NCBI RefSeq assembly: GCF_014930365.1
Contig: NZ_JABXWI010000010.1
Span: forward strand, 248,001 to 312,000
Source: Streptomyces caniscabiei
GTDB taxonomy: Bacteria > Actinomycetota > Actinomycetes > Streptomycetales > Streptomycetaceae
Reading direction: 5' to 3'
Length of the DNA: 64,000 nucleotides
Shown piece after piece: positions 54,983 through 64,000 of the stretch (positions are counted from its first letter, which is position 1; every line of letters starts with the position of its first letter). The notes beneath the pieces were generated by a model. That model searched no databases. It saw only the letters and a list, made by a program, of their open reading frames with translations, and had not been told where the DNA came from. A program made the translations under genes and the position numbers.

Positions 54983-56146
54983 GTGACGGGCGAGGGAGGG
55001 GCACCGGACGGCGAGCGGCTCGACCGGGCCTTTCTGGCCCGTGTCCTCGAACCCGGCGACGAACTGGGCGGGCGATGGTTGCGGGAGTACGGAGCCCGGG
55101 AAGTGGTGCGGAGGCTCTCCGAGGGCGGGCGACCACTGCCGAAGGCCTCCGAGAAGCGGTGGGCGGGCCTGTGCGCCCGAGCCGGACGCGCCGATCCCGC
55201 GGGCGACCTCGCACAGGCGCGGGACGCCGGAGTCCGCTTCCTCGTCCCCGGGGACGGGGAGTGGCCCGGGCAGCTCGATGATCTCGGGGACGGGCGGCCT
55301 GTGGGGCTGTGGGTGCGGGGGACGGCGAATGTGCGGATGTGGGCCCTGCGGTCGGTGGCCGTCGTGGGCGCGCGGGCCTGCACGGAGTACGGGGCGCACA
55401 TGGCGGCGACACTGGGCGCGGGGCTGGCCGAGCGGGGGTGGGTGGTGGTGTCCGGGGGCGCGTACGGCGTGGACGGCGCCGCGCACCGGGGCGTGCTCGG
55501 GGCCGGCGGGGCGACCGTCGCCGTGCTGGCCTGCGGGGTCGACCGGCCCTATCCCCGAGGGCATGTCCAGCTGATCGGCAGGATCGCGGAACAGGGCCTC
55601 GTGGTGGGGGAGTTGCCGCCGGGGGAGCACCCGACGCCGAGCCGGTTCATCCTGCGCAACCGGGTCATCGCCGCGCTCACCAGGGGAACCGTGGTCGTGG
55701 AGGCGGCCCACCGCAGCGGCGCGCTGGTCACGGCCCGGGCGGCACAGCGGCTGGGCCGGTTCACCATGGGGGTGCCGGGCCCCGCCACCTCGGCGCTCTC
55801 GGCCGGCGTGCACGACCTGCTGCGGGGCGACGCCGTCCTCGTCTCAGACGCCGCCGAAGTCGTCGAGCTGGTGGGTGACATGGGCGAGCTGGCGCCCGAC
55901 CGCCGGGGCCCCGTTCTCCCCCGTGACCTGCTGGAACCCGACGCGCGGCAGGTGCTGGCCGCCCTGCCGGCGCGAGGGGCCGCGGCACCCGAGGAGGTCG
56001 CGCGCGGCGCCGGCACGACCGTGGACGACGCGGTCGGGAGACTGTACGAACTGCGCGCACTCGGTTACGTCGAACGACACGGCGACGGCTGGAAGTTGAC
56101 ACGCCAGGCGATGATCTCCGTCTCGCCCGATCGGAGGACGGGTTGA
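54983..56146 (+). CDS. dprA: DNA processing protein DprA
   Basis: 387 residues, GTG start; no ATG in the right frame is closer. The Rossmann core contains VVGARACTEYGAHMAATLGA, GWVVVSGGAYGVDGAAHRG, and CGVDRPYPRGHVQLIGRI; the C-terminal wing is EEVARGAGTTVDDAVGRLYE. DprA loads RecA on incoming single-stranded DNA; in Streptomyces its role is less clear. Immediately follows comM, as in other actinobacteria. Confidence 0.92.
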   Translation: MTGEGGAPDGERLDRAFLARVLEPGDELGGRWLREYGAREVVRRLSEGGRPLPKASEKRWAGLCARAGRADPAGDLAQARDAGVRFLVPGDGEWPGQLDDLGDGRPVGLWVRGTANVRMWALRSVAVVGARACTEYGAHMAATLGAGLAERGWVVVSGGAYGVDGAAHRGVLGAGGATVAVLACGVDRPYPRGHVQLIGRIAEQGLVVGELPPGEHPTPSRFILRNRVIAALTRGTVVVEAAHRSGALVTARAAQRLGRFTMGVPGPATSALSAGVHDLLRGDAVLVSDAAEVVELVGDMGELAPDRRGPVLPRDLLEPDARQVLAALPARGAAAPEEVARGAGTTVDDAVGRLYELRALGYVERHGDGWKLTRQAMISVSPDRRTG

Positions 56147-56418
56147 CGAAGCCTGTTCGGCCGTCCGGGGGAACGCCGACGGCCTTACGGTTCCCGGCAG
56201 TTGGCGCGCCCGATCGCATCCGCACCGCGAAGGCCGCGACCCGGCGGCGCGTCCAGCGGAACGTATCTGCGCACCGGCGATCGCTCGGCCTTCGCGCACT
56301 GCGACTCCTCAGTCACGCTACGCTCACGAGGATTCCGACTCAGGACAGGCAACTCGACATCAGACCGACAGCTCACCCAGGCATCCCCAGTTCACGGCAG
56401 AACGGCACAAGGCGACGA

Positions 56419-57255
56419 ATGCCCCAGCACACCTCCGGGTCTGACCGGGCGGCGGTACCCACCGCCGCTCGCGGCACCGTGCGCCCACCCGCCCCCTCGA
56501 CACTCGACGAGCTGTGGCGGACGTACAAGACGACGGGCGACGACCGGCTGCGCGAGCAGCTGATCCTGCACTATTCACCGCTGGTGAAGTACGTGGCGGG
56601 CCGGGTGAGCGTCGGCCTGCCGACCAACGTCGAACAGGCGGACTTCGTCTCCTCCGGGGTCTTCGGGCTCATCGACGCGATCGAGAAGTTCGACATCGAC
56701 CGCGAGATCAAGTTCGAGACGTACGCGATCACCCGGATCCGGGGCGCCATGATCGACGAACTGCGCGCCCTGGACTGGATCCCCCGGTCGGTGCGGCAGA
56801 AGGCCCGCAACGTCGAGCGGGCCTACGCCACGCTGGAGTCGCGGCTCAGACGCACGCCGAGCGAGGGCGAGGTCGCCGCCGAGATGGGTATCGCGGTCGA
56901 CGAACTCCACTCGGTCTTCAGCCAGTTGTCGCTGGCCAATGTGGTGGCGCTGGAGGAGCTGCTGCATGTCGGGGGCGAGGGCGGCGACCGGCTGAGCCTG
57001 ATGGACACGCTGGAGGACACCGCCGCCGACAATCCGGTCGAGGTCGCCGAGGACCGGGAGCTGCGACGGTTCCTGGCGCGGTCCATCAACACGCTGCCGG
57101 AGCGGGAGAAGACCGTCGTGACGCTCTACTACTACGAGGGGCTCACCCTCGCGGAGATCGGGAACGTGCTGGGGGTGACCGAGAGCCGGGTGAGTCAGAT
57201 CCACACGAAGTCGGTGCTGCAGCTGCGGGCGAAGCTGGCGAGTTTCGGCCGTTGA
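56419..57255 (+). CDS. whiG: RNA polymerase sigma factor WhiG
   Basis: 278 residues from ATG 56419, matching the family length. Sigma-28/FliA-type: region 2 (LVKYVAGRVSVGLPTNVEQA, FGLIDAIEKFDIDREIKFET, DWIPRSVRQKARNVE), region 3 and region 4 (GLTLAEIGNVLGVTESRVSQ). WhiG directs early sporulation genes in Streptomyces aerial hyphae. A 270-bp region upstream likely holds its promoter. Confidence 0.95.
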   Translation: MPQHTSGSDRAAVPTAARGTVRPPAPSTLDELWRTYKTTGDDRLREQLILHYSPLVKYVAGRVSVGLPTNVEQADFVSSGVFGLIDAIEKFDIDREIKFETYAITRIRGAMIDELRALDWIPRSVRQKARNVERAYATLESRLRRTPSEGEVAAEMGIAVDELHSVFSQLSLANVVALEELLHVGGEGGDRLSLMDTLEDTAADNPVEVAEDRELRRFLARSINTLPEREKTVVTLYYYEGLTLAEIGNVLGVTESRVSQIHTKSVLQLRAKLASFGR

Positions 57256-57408
57256 CCGCCACGATCCGGCCGGATGCCGAAAGGGGGCCGGGCGGGGACG
57301 GAGGCAGAGGCTGGCCGGGTACGGAGGCAGGGGCAGGGCGGGGCTCGCCGGGGGCTCGTGGGTGGAAGGCACTCCCGTGGGTGGCGGTCCGTCCGTACAG
57401 TGGATGAC

Positions 57409-57990
57409 GTGCCAAGGATTCGAGCGGCCTCCGTGGCCGAGCACAGGTCGATGCAGCGAGCCGCCCTGCTGGACGCGGCTCGCTCGCTGTTGTCCGAGGG
57501 CGGGACGGAGGCGCTGACGTTCCCCGCGCTCGCCGAGCGCACGGGGCTGGCGAGGTCGTCCGTGTACGAGTACTTCCGGTCACGGGCCTCCGTGGTCGAG
57601 GAGCTGTGCGAGGTCGACTTTCCCGTGTGGGCGGCGGAGGTCGAGGCGGCGATGGCCGCGGTCGAGCGGCCCGAGGACAAGGTCGAGGCGTACGTCCGCA
57701 AACAGTTGGAGCTGGTCGGGGACCGGCGGCACCGGGCCGTGGTGGCGATCTCGGCGAGCGAGCTGGACGCCGGCGCACGGGAGAAGATCCGGGCAGCGCA
57801 CGGTGGGCTCGTCGCGATGATCGTGGAAGCCCTGGCGGACCTCGGGCAGGGGGAACCCCGGCTGGGGGCGATGCTGTTGCAGGGGGTCGTCGACGCAGCT
57901 GTGCGGCGTATCGAGCTCGGGGCCGCGGAGGACCCCTCCGCGATCACGGAGGCGGCCGTGGGCATGGCGCTGCGGGGTGTGCGGGGCTGA
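57409..57990 (+). CDS. TetR-family regulator
   Basis: 193 residues from GTG 57409 (57400 possible). HTH in LLDAARSLLSEGGTEALTFP, ALAERTGLARSSVYEYFRSR; the C-terminal helical ligand domain follows. Converges on the M23 gene. Ligand unknown. Confidence 0.85.
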   Translation: MPRIRAASVAEHRSMQRAALLDAARSLLSEGGTEALTFPALAERTGLARSSVYEYFRSRASVVEELCEVDFPVWAAEVEAAMAAVERPEDKVEAYVRKQLELVGDRRHRAVVAISASELDAGAREKIRAAHGGLVAMIVEALADLGQGEPRLGAMLLQGVVDAAVRRIELGAAEDPSAITEAAVGMALRGVRG

Positions 57991-58047
57991 GACCGCGCCG
58001 CCCGGCACCCGACCCCGCCTCGCTCGTCCAAGGGGCAGCCGGGATGG

Positions 58048-58665
58048 CTACGCAGGCACCGGCAGCAGGCGTGACGGGCCCCTTCGGAGGAGCCAGGGCG
58101 GGAGCAGCGTGAGCGGGTCCAGGTAGGTGTCCCCTCTGCGCAGTCCCCAGTGGAGGCATGCCGTCGGGCAGTGGGAAGGGGTGGCCTCCAGGGTGCCCAG
58201 GGGTGTCCCCGTCGTCACCTCGTCGCCCTTCTTCACGGAGGTCCGGACGGGCTCGTAGGTCGTGCGCAGGGGCGAGTCGCCCGTGCCGGTCAGTTCGACC
58301 GAGACGACTCCTCGGCCCGCCACCCGGCCCGCGAACGCGACGTGGCCCGGTGCCACCGCGCGGACCGGGGACCCGGCCGGCGCGGCGAGATCGACGCCTC
58401 GATGGCCCCGGGCGTACGGGGTCGGCGGGGGCTCCCAGCCCCGCGCCACCAGGGGGCGCAGCCCGACGGGCCAGACGCGGGCCACGGCGGGGACCGGCTC
58501 CTCGGCCGCAGGCGGTGCCGGGGCGGCGGCGGCCCGTCCCGGAGCCGCGCGGGGTGCCGTCGTCCAGGCCGTGAGCAGCAGCGCCGACATCAGGCACAGC
58601 AGCAGGGCGGGCCATGTGCGGGCACGTCGTGGGGGTGTGCCCCCGTGAGTCATCTCGTCGGACAT
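58048..58665 (-). CDS. M23/LytM-type secreted peptidase
   Basis: 205 residues, ATG. Signal sequence (WPALLLCLMSALLLTAW), then a LytM domain with HRGVDLAAPAGSPVRAVAPG and ACLHWGLRRGDTYLDP. The first zinc His (HRGVDL) and the final HxH-like CLHWG are present; it acts, or has acted, on peptidoglycan outside the membrane. Confidence 0.85.
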   Translation of the reverse strand: MSDEMTHGGTPPRRARTWPALLLCLMSALLLTAWTTAPRAAPGRAAAAPAPPAAEEPVPAVARVWPVGLRPLVARGWEPPPTPYARGHRGVDLAAPAGSPVRAVAPGHVAFAGRVAGRGVVSVELTGTGDSPLRTTYEPVRTSVKKGDEVTTGTPLGTLEATPSHCPTACLHWGLRRGDTYLDPLTLLPPWLLRRGPSRLLPVPA

Positions 58666-58699
58666 GGGGGAAGCGTCCCGCGAGTGGCGCGATCATGGC

Positions 58700-58948
58700 C
58701 GGGATCTGTGGAGTACTCGTCGGTTGTGGATATCGGCGTCACCCGGGGCCTCGCGGGTCCCGTACACTTCTGGTGGCGATCCGGGTCACCGGGTCGACTT
58801 CGCACGCCCCGGTACGAGGTCCGTCAGATTCGTCGGACGGTCCGTATCAGCGCCCCTCGGTCCTTCGTGGCAACGGCGCATCGCGGGCGTCAGGCGCGGG
58901 AGCCGTCCGGTTCTCGCGGCACAACCGAGAAATTCAAGGAGAACGGCC
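58700..58948 (+). promoter_or_regulatory. Leader and probable promoter of rpsB
   Basis: Gene-free stretch before rpsB. A TACACT (58764-58769) could be a -10 box, giving a leader of about 175 nt. The Shine-Dalgarno is AAGGAG at about 58936. Long leaders are usual for rpsB; no defined regulatory RNA recognised. Confidence 0.35.
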
Positions 58949-59869
58949 ATGGCCGTCGTCACGATGCGGGAGCTGCTGGAAAGCGGCGTCCACTTCGGTC
59001 ACCAGACCCGTCGCTGGAACCCGAAGATGAAGCGCTTCATCTTCACCGAGCGCAACGGCATCTACATCATCGACCTGCTCCAGTCGCTGTCGTACATCGA
59101 CCGCGCCTACGAGTTCGTCAAGGAGACCGTCGCCCACGGCGGCACGGTCATGTTCGTCGGCACGAAGAAGCAGGCGCAGGAGGCCATCGCCGAGCAGGCC
59201 ACCCGCGTCGGCATGCCCTACGTCAACCAGCGCTGGCTGGGCGGCATGCTCACCAACTTCTCGACCGTCTACAAGCGTCTGCAGCGCCTCAAGGAGCTCG
59301 AGCAGATCGACTTCGAGGACGTCGCCGCGTCGGGTCTGACCAAGAAGGAGCTTCTCGTGCTCTCGCGCGAGAAGGCCAAGCTGGAGAAGACCCTCGGCGG
59401 TATCCGCGAGATGCAGAAGGTGCCCAGCGCCGTCTGGATCGTGGACACCAAGAAGGAGCACATCGCGGTCGGCGAGGCCCGGAAGCTCAACATCCCGGTC
59501 GTCGCCATCCTCGACACCAACTGCGACCCCGACGAGGTCGACTACAAGATCCCCGGCAACGACGACGCGATCCGCTCCGTCACGCTGCTCACCCGTGTGA
59601 TCGCCGACGCGGTCGCCGAGGGTCTCATCTCCCGCTCCCGTGTCGCCACCGAGGGCAAGGGCGACAAGGCCGCGGGCGAGCCGCTGGCCGCCTGGGAGCG
59701 CGACCTGCTCGAGGGCGAGAAGAAGGCCGACGAGGCGCCGGCCGCCGCTGAGGCTCCGGCTGCCGCCGAGGCCCCCGCCGAGGCTCCGGCCGAGGCCGTT
59801 GCCGAGGCTCCCGCCGAGGAGGCTCCGGCTGCCGCCGAGGCTCCGGCCGCGGACGCCGAGCAGGCCTGA
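58949..59869 (+). CDS. rpsB: 30S ribosomal protein S2
   Basis: 306 residues, ATG with AAGGAG. Starts AVVTMRELLESGVHFGHQTR, RWNPKMKRFIFTERNGIYII, then KQAQEAIAEQATRVGMPYVN: unmistakable S2. The C-terminal Ala/Glu/Pro-rich extension (about 270-306) is typical of Streptomyces. Part of the rpsB-tsf pair. Confidence 0.98.
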   Translation: MAVVTMRELLESGVHFGHQTRRWNPKMKRFIFTERNGIYIIDLLQSLSYIDRAYEFVKETVAHGGTVMFVGTKKQAQEAIAEQATRVGMPYVNQRWLGGMLTNFSTVYKRLQRLKELEQIDFEDVAASGLTKKELLVLSREKAKLEKTLGGIREMQKVPSAVWIVDTKKEHIAVGEARKLNIPVVAILDTNCDPDEVDYKIPGNDDAIRSVTLLTRVIADAVAEGLISRSRVATEGKGDKAAGEPLAAWERDLLEGEKKADEAPAAAEAPAAAEAPAEAPAEAVAEAPAEEAPAAAEAPAADAEQA

Positions 59870-59897
59870 CCTTCACGGTCGTAGAGCTGTCGGGATG

Positions 59898-59930
59898 ACG
59901 GCGGGTGGCGCCGAACGCGCCACCCGCCGT
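59898..59930 (+). terminator. Hairpin between rpsB and tsf
   Basis: Perfect 13-bp stem ACGGCGGGTGGCG / CGCCACCCGCCGT with a 7-nt loop. Likely partial terminator setting the rpsB:tsf ratio. Confidence 0.7.
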
Positions 59931-60028
59931 TCACCCACAGCCCGTAGATCTTCGGCGGGCGCCCGCCCTACGAGCGGCGGCGGACGCCGACTTCGAGACT
60001 TCGAACTCCGAGAAGAGATTCACAGATC

Positions 60029-60865
60029 ATGGCGAACTACACCGCCGCCGACGTCAAGAAGCTCCGCGAGCTCACCGGCGCCGGCATGATGGACTGCAAG
60101 AAGGCGCTGGACGAGGCCGAGGGCAACGTCGACAAGGCCGTCGAGGCCCTGCGCATCAAGGGCCAGAAGGGCGTCGCCAAGCGCGAGGGCCGCTCCGCCG
60201 AGAACGGCGCCGTGGTCTCCGTCATCGCCGACGACAACACCTCCGGTGTCCTCGTCGAGCTGAAGTGCGAGACGGACTTCGTCGCCAAGGGCGAGAAGTT
60301 CCAGGCCGCCGCGAACGCCATCGCCGCCCACGTCGCCGCGACCTCCCCGGCCGACCTCGACGCGCTGCTCGCCTCCGAGATCGAGGCCGGCAAGACCGTC
60401 CAGGCGTACGTCGACGAGGCCAACGCCAACCTCGGCGAGAAGATCGTCCTCGACCGCTTCGCGCAGTTCGCCGACGGCTTCGTCTTCGCCTACATGCACC
60501 GCACCATGCCCGACCTGCCCCCGCAGATCGGTGTCCTGGTCGAGCTCGACAAGGCCGACGCCGACGTCGCCAAGGGTATCGCCCAGCACATCGCCGCCTT
60601 CGCGCCCAAGTACCTCTCCAAGGAGGACGTGCCGGCCGAGGTCGTCGAGTCCGAGCGCCGCGTCGCCGAGGAGACCACCCGCGCCGAGGGCAAGCCCGAG
60701 GCCGCCCTGCCGAAGATCGTCGAGGGTCGCCTCAACGGCTTCTTCAAGGACGCCACGCTGCTCGGCCAGCCCTACGCGCTGGACAACAAGAAGTCCGTCC
60801 AGAAGGTCCTGGACGAGGCCGGTGTCACCCTGAAGCGCTTCACGCGCATCAAGGTCGGCATCTGA
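60029..60865 (+). CDS. tsf: Elongation factor Ts
   Basis: 278 residues, ATG. ANYTAADVKKLRELTGAGMM, DCKKALDEAEGNVDKAVEAL, IKGQKGVAKREGRSAENGAV: the EF-Ts UBA and core. Exchanges GDP for GTP on EF-Tu. Confidence 0.98.
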   Translation: MANYTAADVKKLRELTGAGMMDCKKALDEAEGNVDKAVEALRIKGQKGVAKREGRSAENGAVVSVIADDNTSGVLVELKCETDFVAKGEKFQAAANAIAAHVAATSPADLDALLASEIEAGKTVQAYVDEANANLGEKIVLDRFAQFADGFVFAYMHRTMPDLPPQIGVLVELDKADADVAKGIAQHIAAFAPKYLSKEDVPAEVVESERRVAEETTRAEGKPEAALPKIVEGRLNGFFKDATLLGQPYALDNKKSVQKVLDEAGVTLKRFTRIKVGI

Positions 60866-60974
60866 GTCCGTTACGCGACCAGCGCCCGGCCCCGATAGGG
60901 TCGAGTGCAGTCGTTCGCGTACGCCGCCCCGTGCGCGCGTGACGCGATACGGACGACAGCAGATCTGACGAGGA

Positions 60975-61022
60975 GGCCATTGCCGCGCATGGGATGCGAA
61001 CACCACCCCACCGGCAATGGCC
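60975..61022 (+). terminator. Hairpin between tsf and pyrH
   Basis: Perfect 11-bp stem GGCCATTGCCG / CGGCAATGGCC with a 26-nt loop, followed by TTCTTCG. Confidence 0.65.
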
Positions 61023-61059
61023 TTCTTCGTATGTGCGACACGTGAAGAGGCGAGATCCC

Positions 61060-61818
61060 ATGACCACCAAGCCCCAGAAGAGCGACGACGGCAAATTGAG
61101 CGGCCGGTTTCTGCTGAAGCTGTCCGGAGAGGCGTTCTCCGGGGGCGGTGGCCTCGGCGTCGACCCCGACGTGGTGCACGCGATCGCCCGTGAGATCGCG
61201 GCGGTCGTACGCGACGGCGCGGAGATCGCCGTCGTCATCGGCGGCGGCAACTTCTTCCGCGGCGCCGAACTCCAGCAGCGCGGCATGGACCGGGCCCGCT
61301 CCGACTACATGGGCATGCTCGGCACCGTCATGAACTGCCTCGCCCTCCAGGACTTCCTGGAGAAGGAGGGTATCGACAGCCGCGTCCAGACCGCCATCAC
61401 CATGGGCCAGGTCGCCGAGCCGTACATCCCGCTGCGCGCCGTGCGCCACCTGGAGAAGGGCCGTGTGGTCATCTTCGGCGCCGGTATGGGCATGCCCTAC
61501 TTCTCCACCGACACCACCGCCGCCCAGCGCGCCCTGGAGATCGACGCCGAGGCGCTGCTGATGGGCAAGAACGGTGTGGACGGGGTCTACGACTCCGACC
61601 CCAAGACCAACCCGGACGCGGTCAAGTTCGACTCCCTCGGCTACGGCGAGGTCATCACCCGCGAGTTGAAGGTCGCCGACGCCACCGCGATCACGCTCTG
61701 CCGTGACAACAAGCTCCCGATCCTCGTGTTCGAGCTTCTCAAGGAGGGCAATATCGCGCGGGCCGTCAAGGGTGAGAAGATCGGCACTCTCGTGGGTGAT
61801 CAGGGAAGCCGGGCCTGA
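61060..61818 (+). CDS. pyrH: UMP kinase
   Basis: 252 residues from ATG 61060. RFLLKLSGEAFSGGGGLGVD, VIGGGNFFRGAELQQRGMDR, GAGMGMPYFSTDTTAAQRAL, GVDGVYDSDPKTNPDAVKFD: the amino-acid-kinase fold of bacterial PyrH, which makes UDP from UMP. Confidence 0.97.
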   Translation: MTTKPQKSDDGKLSGRFLLKLSGEAFSGGGGLGVDPDVVHAIAREIAAVVRDGAEIAVVIGGGNFFRGAELQQRGMDRARSDYMGMLGTVMNCLALQDFLEKEGIDSRVQTAITMGQVAEPYIPLRAVRHLEKGRVVIFGAGMGMPYFSTDTTAAQRALEIDAEALLMGKNGVDGVYDSDPKTNPDAVKFDSLGYGEVITRELKVADATAITLCRDNKLPILVFELLKEGNIARAVKGEKIGTLVGDQGSRA

Positions 61819-61973
61819 CCGGGTCCTTCCCCTGCCCGGGGGACGGAGCCTGACCGGGGGATGGACAATGTCCTGCCGGTCGGGAACCGTGCAGGAACAA
61901 GACGCGACGCAGCCGGCCGCCGACCTGACCAAGAACAGCTGCCGGGCCTACTCAAGACACGCAGGAGCAAGTG

Positions 61974-62531
61974 GTGATCGAAGAGACCCTCCTCGAGGCC
62001 GAGGAGAAGATGGAGAAGGCCGTCGTGGTCGCCAAGGACGACTTCGCCGCGATCCGCACCGGTCGTGCGCACCCGGCGATGTTCAACAAGATCGTGGCCG
62101 ACTACTACGGCGCACTGACGCCGATCAACCAGCTCGCCTCGTTCTCGGTGCCGGAGCCGCGCATGGCCGTGGTGACCCCGTTCGACAAGACCGCCCTGCG
62201 CAACATCGAGCAGGCGATCCGCGACTCCGACCTCGGCGTCAACCCGAGCAACGACGGCAACATCATCCGGGTGGTGTTCCCCGAGCTGACCGAGGAGCGC
62301 CGCCGCGACTACATCAAGGTCGCCAAGAGCAAGGCGGAGGACTCCAAGGTGTCCATCCGCTCGGTCCGCCGCAAGGCCAAGGACGCGATCGACAAGCTCG
62401 TCAAGGACGGCGAGGTCGGCGAGGACGAGGGCCGCCGTGCGGAGAAGGAGCTCGACGACACCACCGCGAAGTACGTCGCCCAGGTGGACGAGCTGCTCAA
62501 GCACAAGGAAGCGGAGCTCCTCGAGGTCTGA
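61974..62531 (+). CDS. frr: Ribosome recycling factor
   Basis: 185 residues; GTG 61974 gives the family length (an in-frame GTG at 61971 adds one residue). FAAIRTGRAHPAMFNKIVAD, YYGALTPINQLASFSVPEPR, VVFPELTEERRRDYIKVAKS. Splits post-termination ribosomes with EF-G. Confidence 0.97.
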   Translation: MIEETLLEAEEKMEKAVVVAKDDFAAIRTGRAHPAMFNKIVADYYGALTPINQLASFSVPEPRMAVVTPFDKTALRNIEQAIRDSDLGVNPSNDGNIIRVVFPELTEERRRDYIKVAKSKAEDSKVSIRSVRRKAKDAIDKLVKDGEVGEDEGRRAEKELDDTTAKYVAQVDELLKHKEAELLEV

Positions 62532-63649
62532 TGAACGACTCTTCCTGGGGAGCGCCGCCACAAGCCGGGTACTGGGCGCCGACCGACCGGGGACCTGTCC
62601 AGGGGCATGCCCCGGCGGGTCCCACGTACGATGCGCCTGAGGCCCAGCAGACTCGCCCCATGCCCATCGTGCCCGACGTACCCGCGCATGGCGGGAACCA
62701 GGACGACGACCGGGGGGCCGCTCGGCAGGCCGGTCCCCCGTTCCGTGACGAGATGCCGTCGGCGCAGCCCCACGGGGCCGCGCCGCAGAAGCCGGAGCCC
62801 ATGCCCGACGCCCCGCAGCCCGCCCCGCAGAAGAAGAGCGCGGGCCGTGACCTGGGCGCCGCCATAGGGGTCGGCGTCGCGCTCGGCGCGGTCATCGTCG
62901 CGTCGCTGTTCATCGTCAAGGCCGCGTTCGTCGGCGTCATAGCGGTCGCCGTCGTCGTCGGTCTGTGGGAGCTCACCTCGCGCCTGCAGGAACGCAAGGG
63001 CATCAAGGCGCCCCTCGTGCCGCTGGCGGTCGGCGGTGCCGCCATGGTCGTCAGCGGATACGTGCGCGGGCCGGAGGGCGCGTGGGTGGCCATGGCGCTC
63101 ACCGCGCTCGCCGTCCTCGTCTGGCGGATGACCGAACCACCGGAGAACTACCTCAAGGACGTCACCGCGGGGGTCTTCGCGGCCTTCTACGTGCCGTTCC
63201 TGGCCACGTTCGTCGCGCTCATGCTCACCGCCGACGACGGGCCGCAGCGGGTCCTGGTGTTCCTGCTGCTGACCGTCGTCAGCGACACGGGCGCGTACGC
63301 CGTGGGCTGGCGGTTCGGCACGCACAAGCTCGCGCCGCGCATCAGCCCCGGCAAGACCCGGGAGGGGCTGCTCGGCGCGATCGCCTTCGCCATGGTCGCG
63401 GGCGCGCTGCTCATGGAGTTCGTCATCGACGACGGCGCCTGGTGGCAGGGCCTGCTCCTGGGCCTCGCCGTCGCGGCCAGCGCCACGCTGGGCGACCTCG
63501 GCGAGTCCATGATCAAGCGGGACCTCGGCATCAAGGACATGGGCACGCTCCTGCCGGGCCACGGCGGCATCATGGACCGCCTGGACTCCCTCCTCCCGAC
63601 CGCCCCGGTGGTCTGGCTCCTGCTGGTGCTCTTCGTGGGCTCCGGCTGA
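62531..63649 (+). CDS. cdsA: Phosphatidate cytidylyltransferase
   Basis: 372 residues, ATG overlapping the frr stop (TGATG). Residues about 1-105 are Pro/Ala-rich and acidic, an extension typical of Streptomyces. Then multiple spans and the CdsA signature SDTGAYAVGWRFGTHKLAPR, SPGKTREGLLGAIAF, ESMIKRDLGIKDMG. Makes CDP-diacylglycerol for phospholipids. Confidence 0.96.
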   Translation: MNDSSWGAPPQAGYWAPTDRGPVQGHAPAGPTYDAPEAQQTRPMPIVPDVPAHGGNQDDDRGAARQAGPPFRDEMPSAQPHGAAPQKPEPMPDAPQPAPQKKSAGRDLGAAIGVGVALGAVIVASLFIVKAAFVGVIAVAVVVGLWELTSRLQERKGIKAPLVPLAVGGAAMVVSGYVRGPEGAWVAMALTALAVLVWRMTEPPENYLKDVTAGVFAAFYVPFLATFVALMLTADDGPQRVLVFLLLTVVSDTGAYAVGWRFGTHKLAPRISPGKTREGLLGAIAFAMVAGALLMEFVIDDGAWWQGLLLGLAVAASATLGDLGESMIKRDLGIKDMGTLLPGHGGIMDRLDSLLPTAPVVWLLLVLFVGSG

Positions 63650-63784
63650 TCCGACCGCCCGCGCCCGCACGCGCCGCACACGGGCCCTCGTCCTGGTTCT
63701 CCGGGGCGGGGGCCCGCGCCCGTGCTCCCGCGCCTTCCTGACGGGGACGGGTCACCCGAGTTGATCTGCGACACTGGGTGGGTT

Positions 63785-64000
63785 ATGCCGAAGCCCGGAG
63801 AACTCACATTCGTCGCCCCCCGCGGAGCCAAGAAGCCGCCGCGGCATCTTGCTGATCTTTCGCCTGCTGAGCGGAAGGAGGCTGTTGCCGCGATCGGGGA
63901 GAAGCCGTTTCGTGCCAAGCAGCTGTCGCAGCACTACTTCGCGCGGTTCGCGCACGACCCGGAGCAGTGGACCGACATCCCCGCGGGTGCGCGGACGAAG
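63785..64000 (+). CDS. rlmN: 23S rRNA (adenine2503-C2)-methyltransferase RlmN, 5' part
   Basis: 72 codons from ATG 63785, cut by the window end. PKPGELTFVAPRGAKKPPRH then EKPFRAKQLSQHYFARFAHD match the N-terminal domain of RlmN radical-SAM methyltransferases; the CxxxCxxC motif is beyond the window. Confidence 0.9.
   Translation, partial: MPKPGELTFVAPRGAKKPPRHLADLSPAERKEAVAAIGEKPFRAKQLSQHYFARFAHDPEQWTDIPAGARTK

Noticed and set aside
61703..63649. Open frame extending upstream of cdsA across frr
   Set aside because: cdsA's own start at 62531 overlaps the frr stop; upstream codons are a shadow of frr and pyrH.

Overview
The window is high-GC actinobacterial DNA from a Streptomyces-type chromosome. 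About the first 53.5 kb is the right-hand part of an integrated tailed-phage genome; the last 10.5 kb is host chromosome. The host assignment rests on the order comM/yifB - dprA - whiG - TetR - M23 peptidase - rpsB - tsf - pyrH - frr - cdsA - rlmN and on whiG itself, the sporulation sigma factor of Streptomyces. The left prophage end is outside the window, so no integrase, tail or lysis genes are visible.

Prophage layout, read in its main (minus) transcription direction. The immunity region is at 52.1-53.5 kb: a Cro-like gene (minus) and an XRE repressor (plus) face away from each other across repeated GTAGAC half-sites. From there the early genes run leftward in tightly coupled 4-nt-overlap operons. 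They include an exonuclease and RecT annealing pair, RusA, a WhiB fusion protein, ParB-like proteins and a replication initiator whose coding sequence carries 12-bp iterons and a polypyrimidine tract, a lambda-like origin. Many small zinc-finger and hypothetical proteins lie between 31.7 and 38.6 kb. At 23.8-29.2 kb sits a block unusual for a tailed phage: a membrane-anchored FtsK/TraB-like DNA translocase with large membrane partners. Two short plus-strand operons (22.8-23.6 and 30.2-31.2 kb) each start with a DNA-binding protein next to palindromic operators.

The late region (18.9 kb to position 1) holds the small terminase, then an eleven-gene sugar-modification and glycosyltransferase cassette, then the large terminase, portal, a 2H/MuF/protease fusion, major capsid and head-tail connector genes. 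The large terminase is split by an intein of about 274 residues. Inside the intein, in a different reading frame, lies a complete HNH endonuclease gene. The capsid gene's ribosome-binding site is buried in a 17-bp hairpin. A lipoprotein gene with its own promoter, just beyond a terminator, looks like a lysogenic-conversion 'moron'.

The right attachment junction is at about 53.55-53.57 kb, inside the host comM/yifB (Mg-chelatase-like) gene, so the host copy here has lost its N-terminal codons. The downstream chromosome holds DNA processing (dprA), sporulation control (whiG), translation (rpsB, tsf, frr), UMP kinase (pyrH), phospholipid synthesis (cdsA) and the start of rlmN. All family assignments are from reading the translations; no database search was run.
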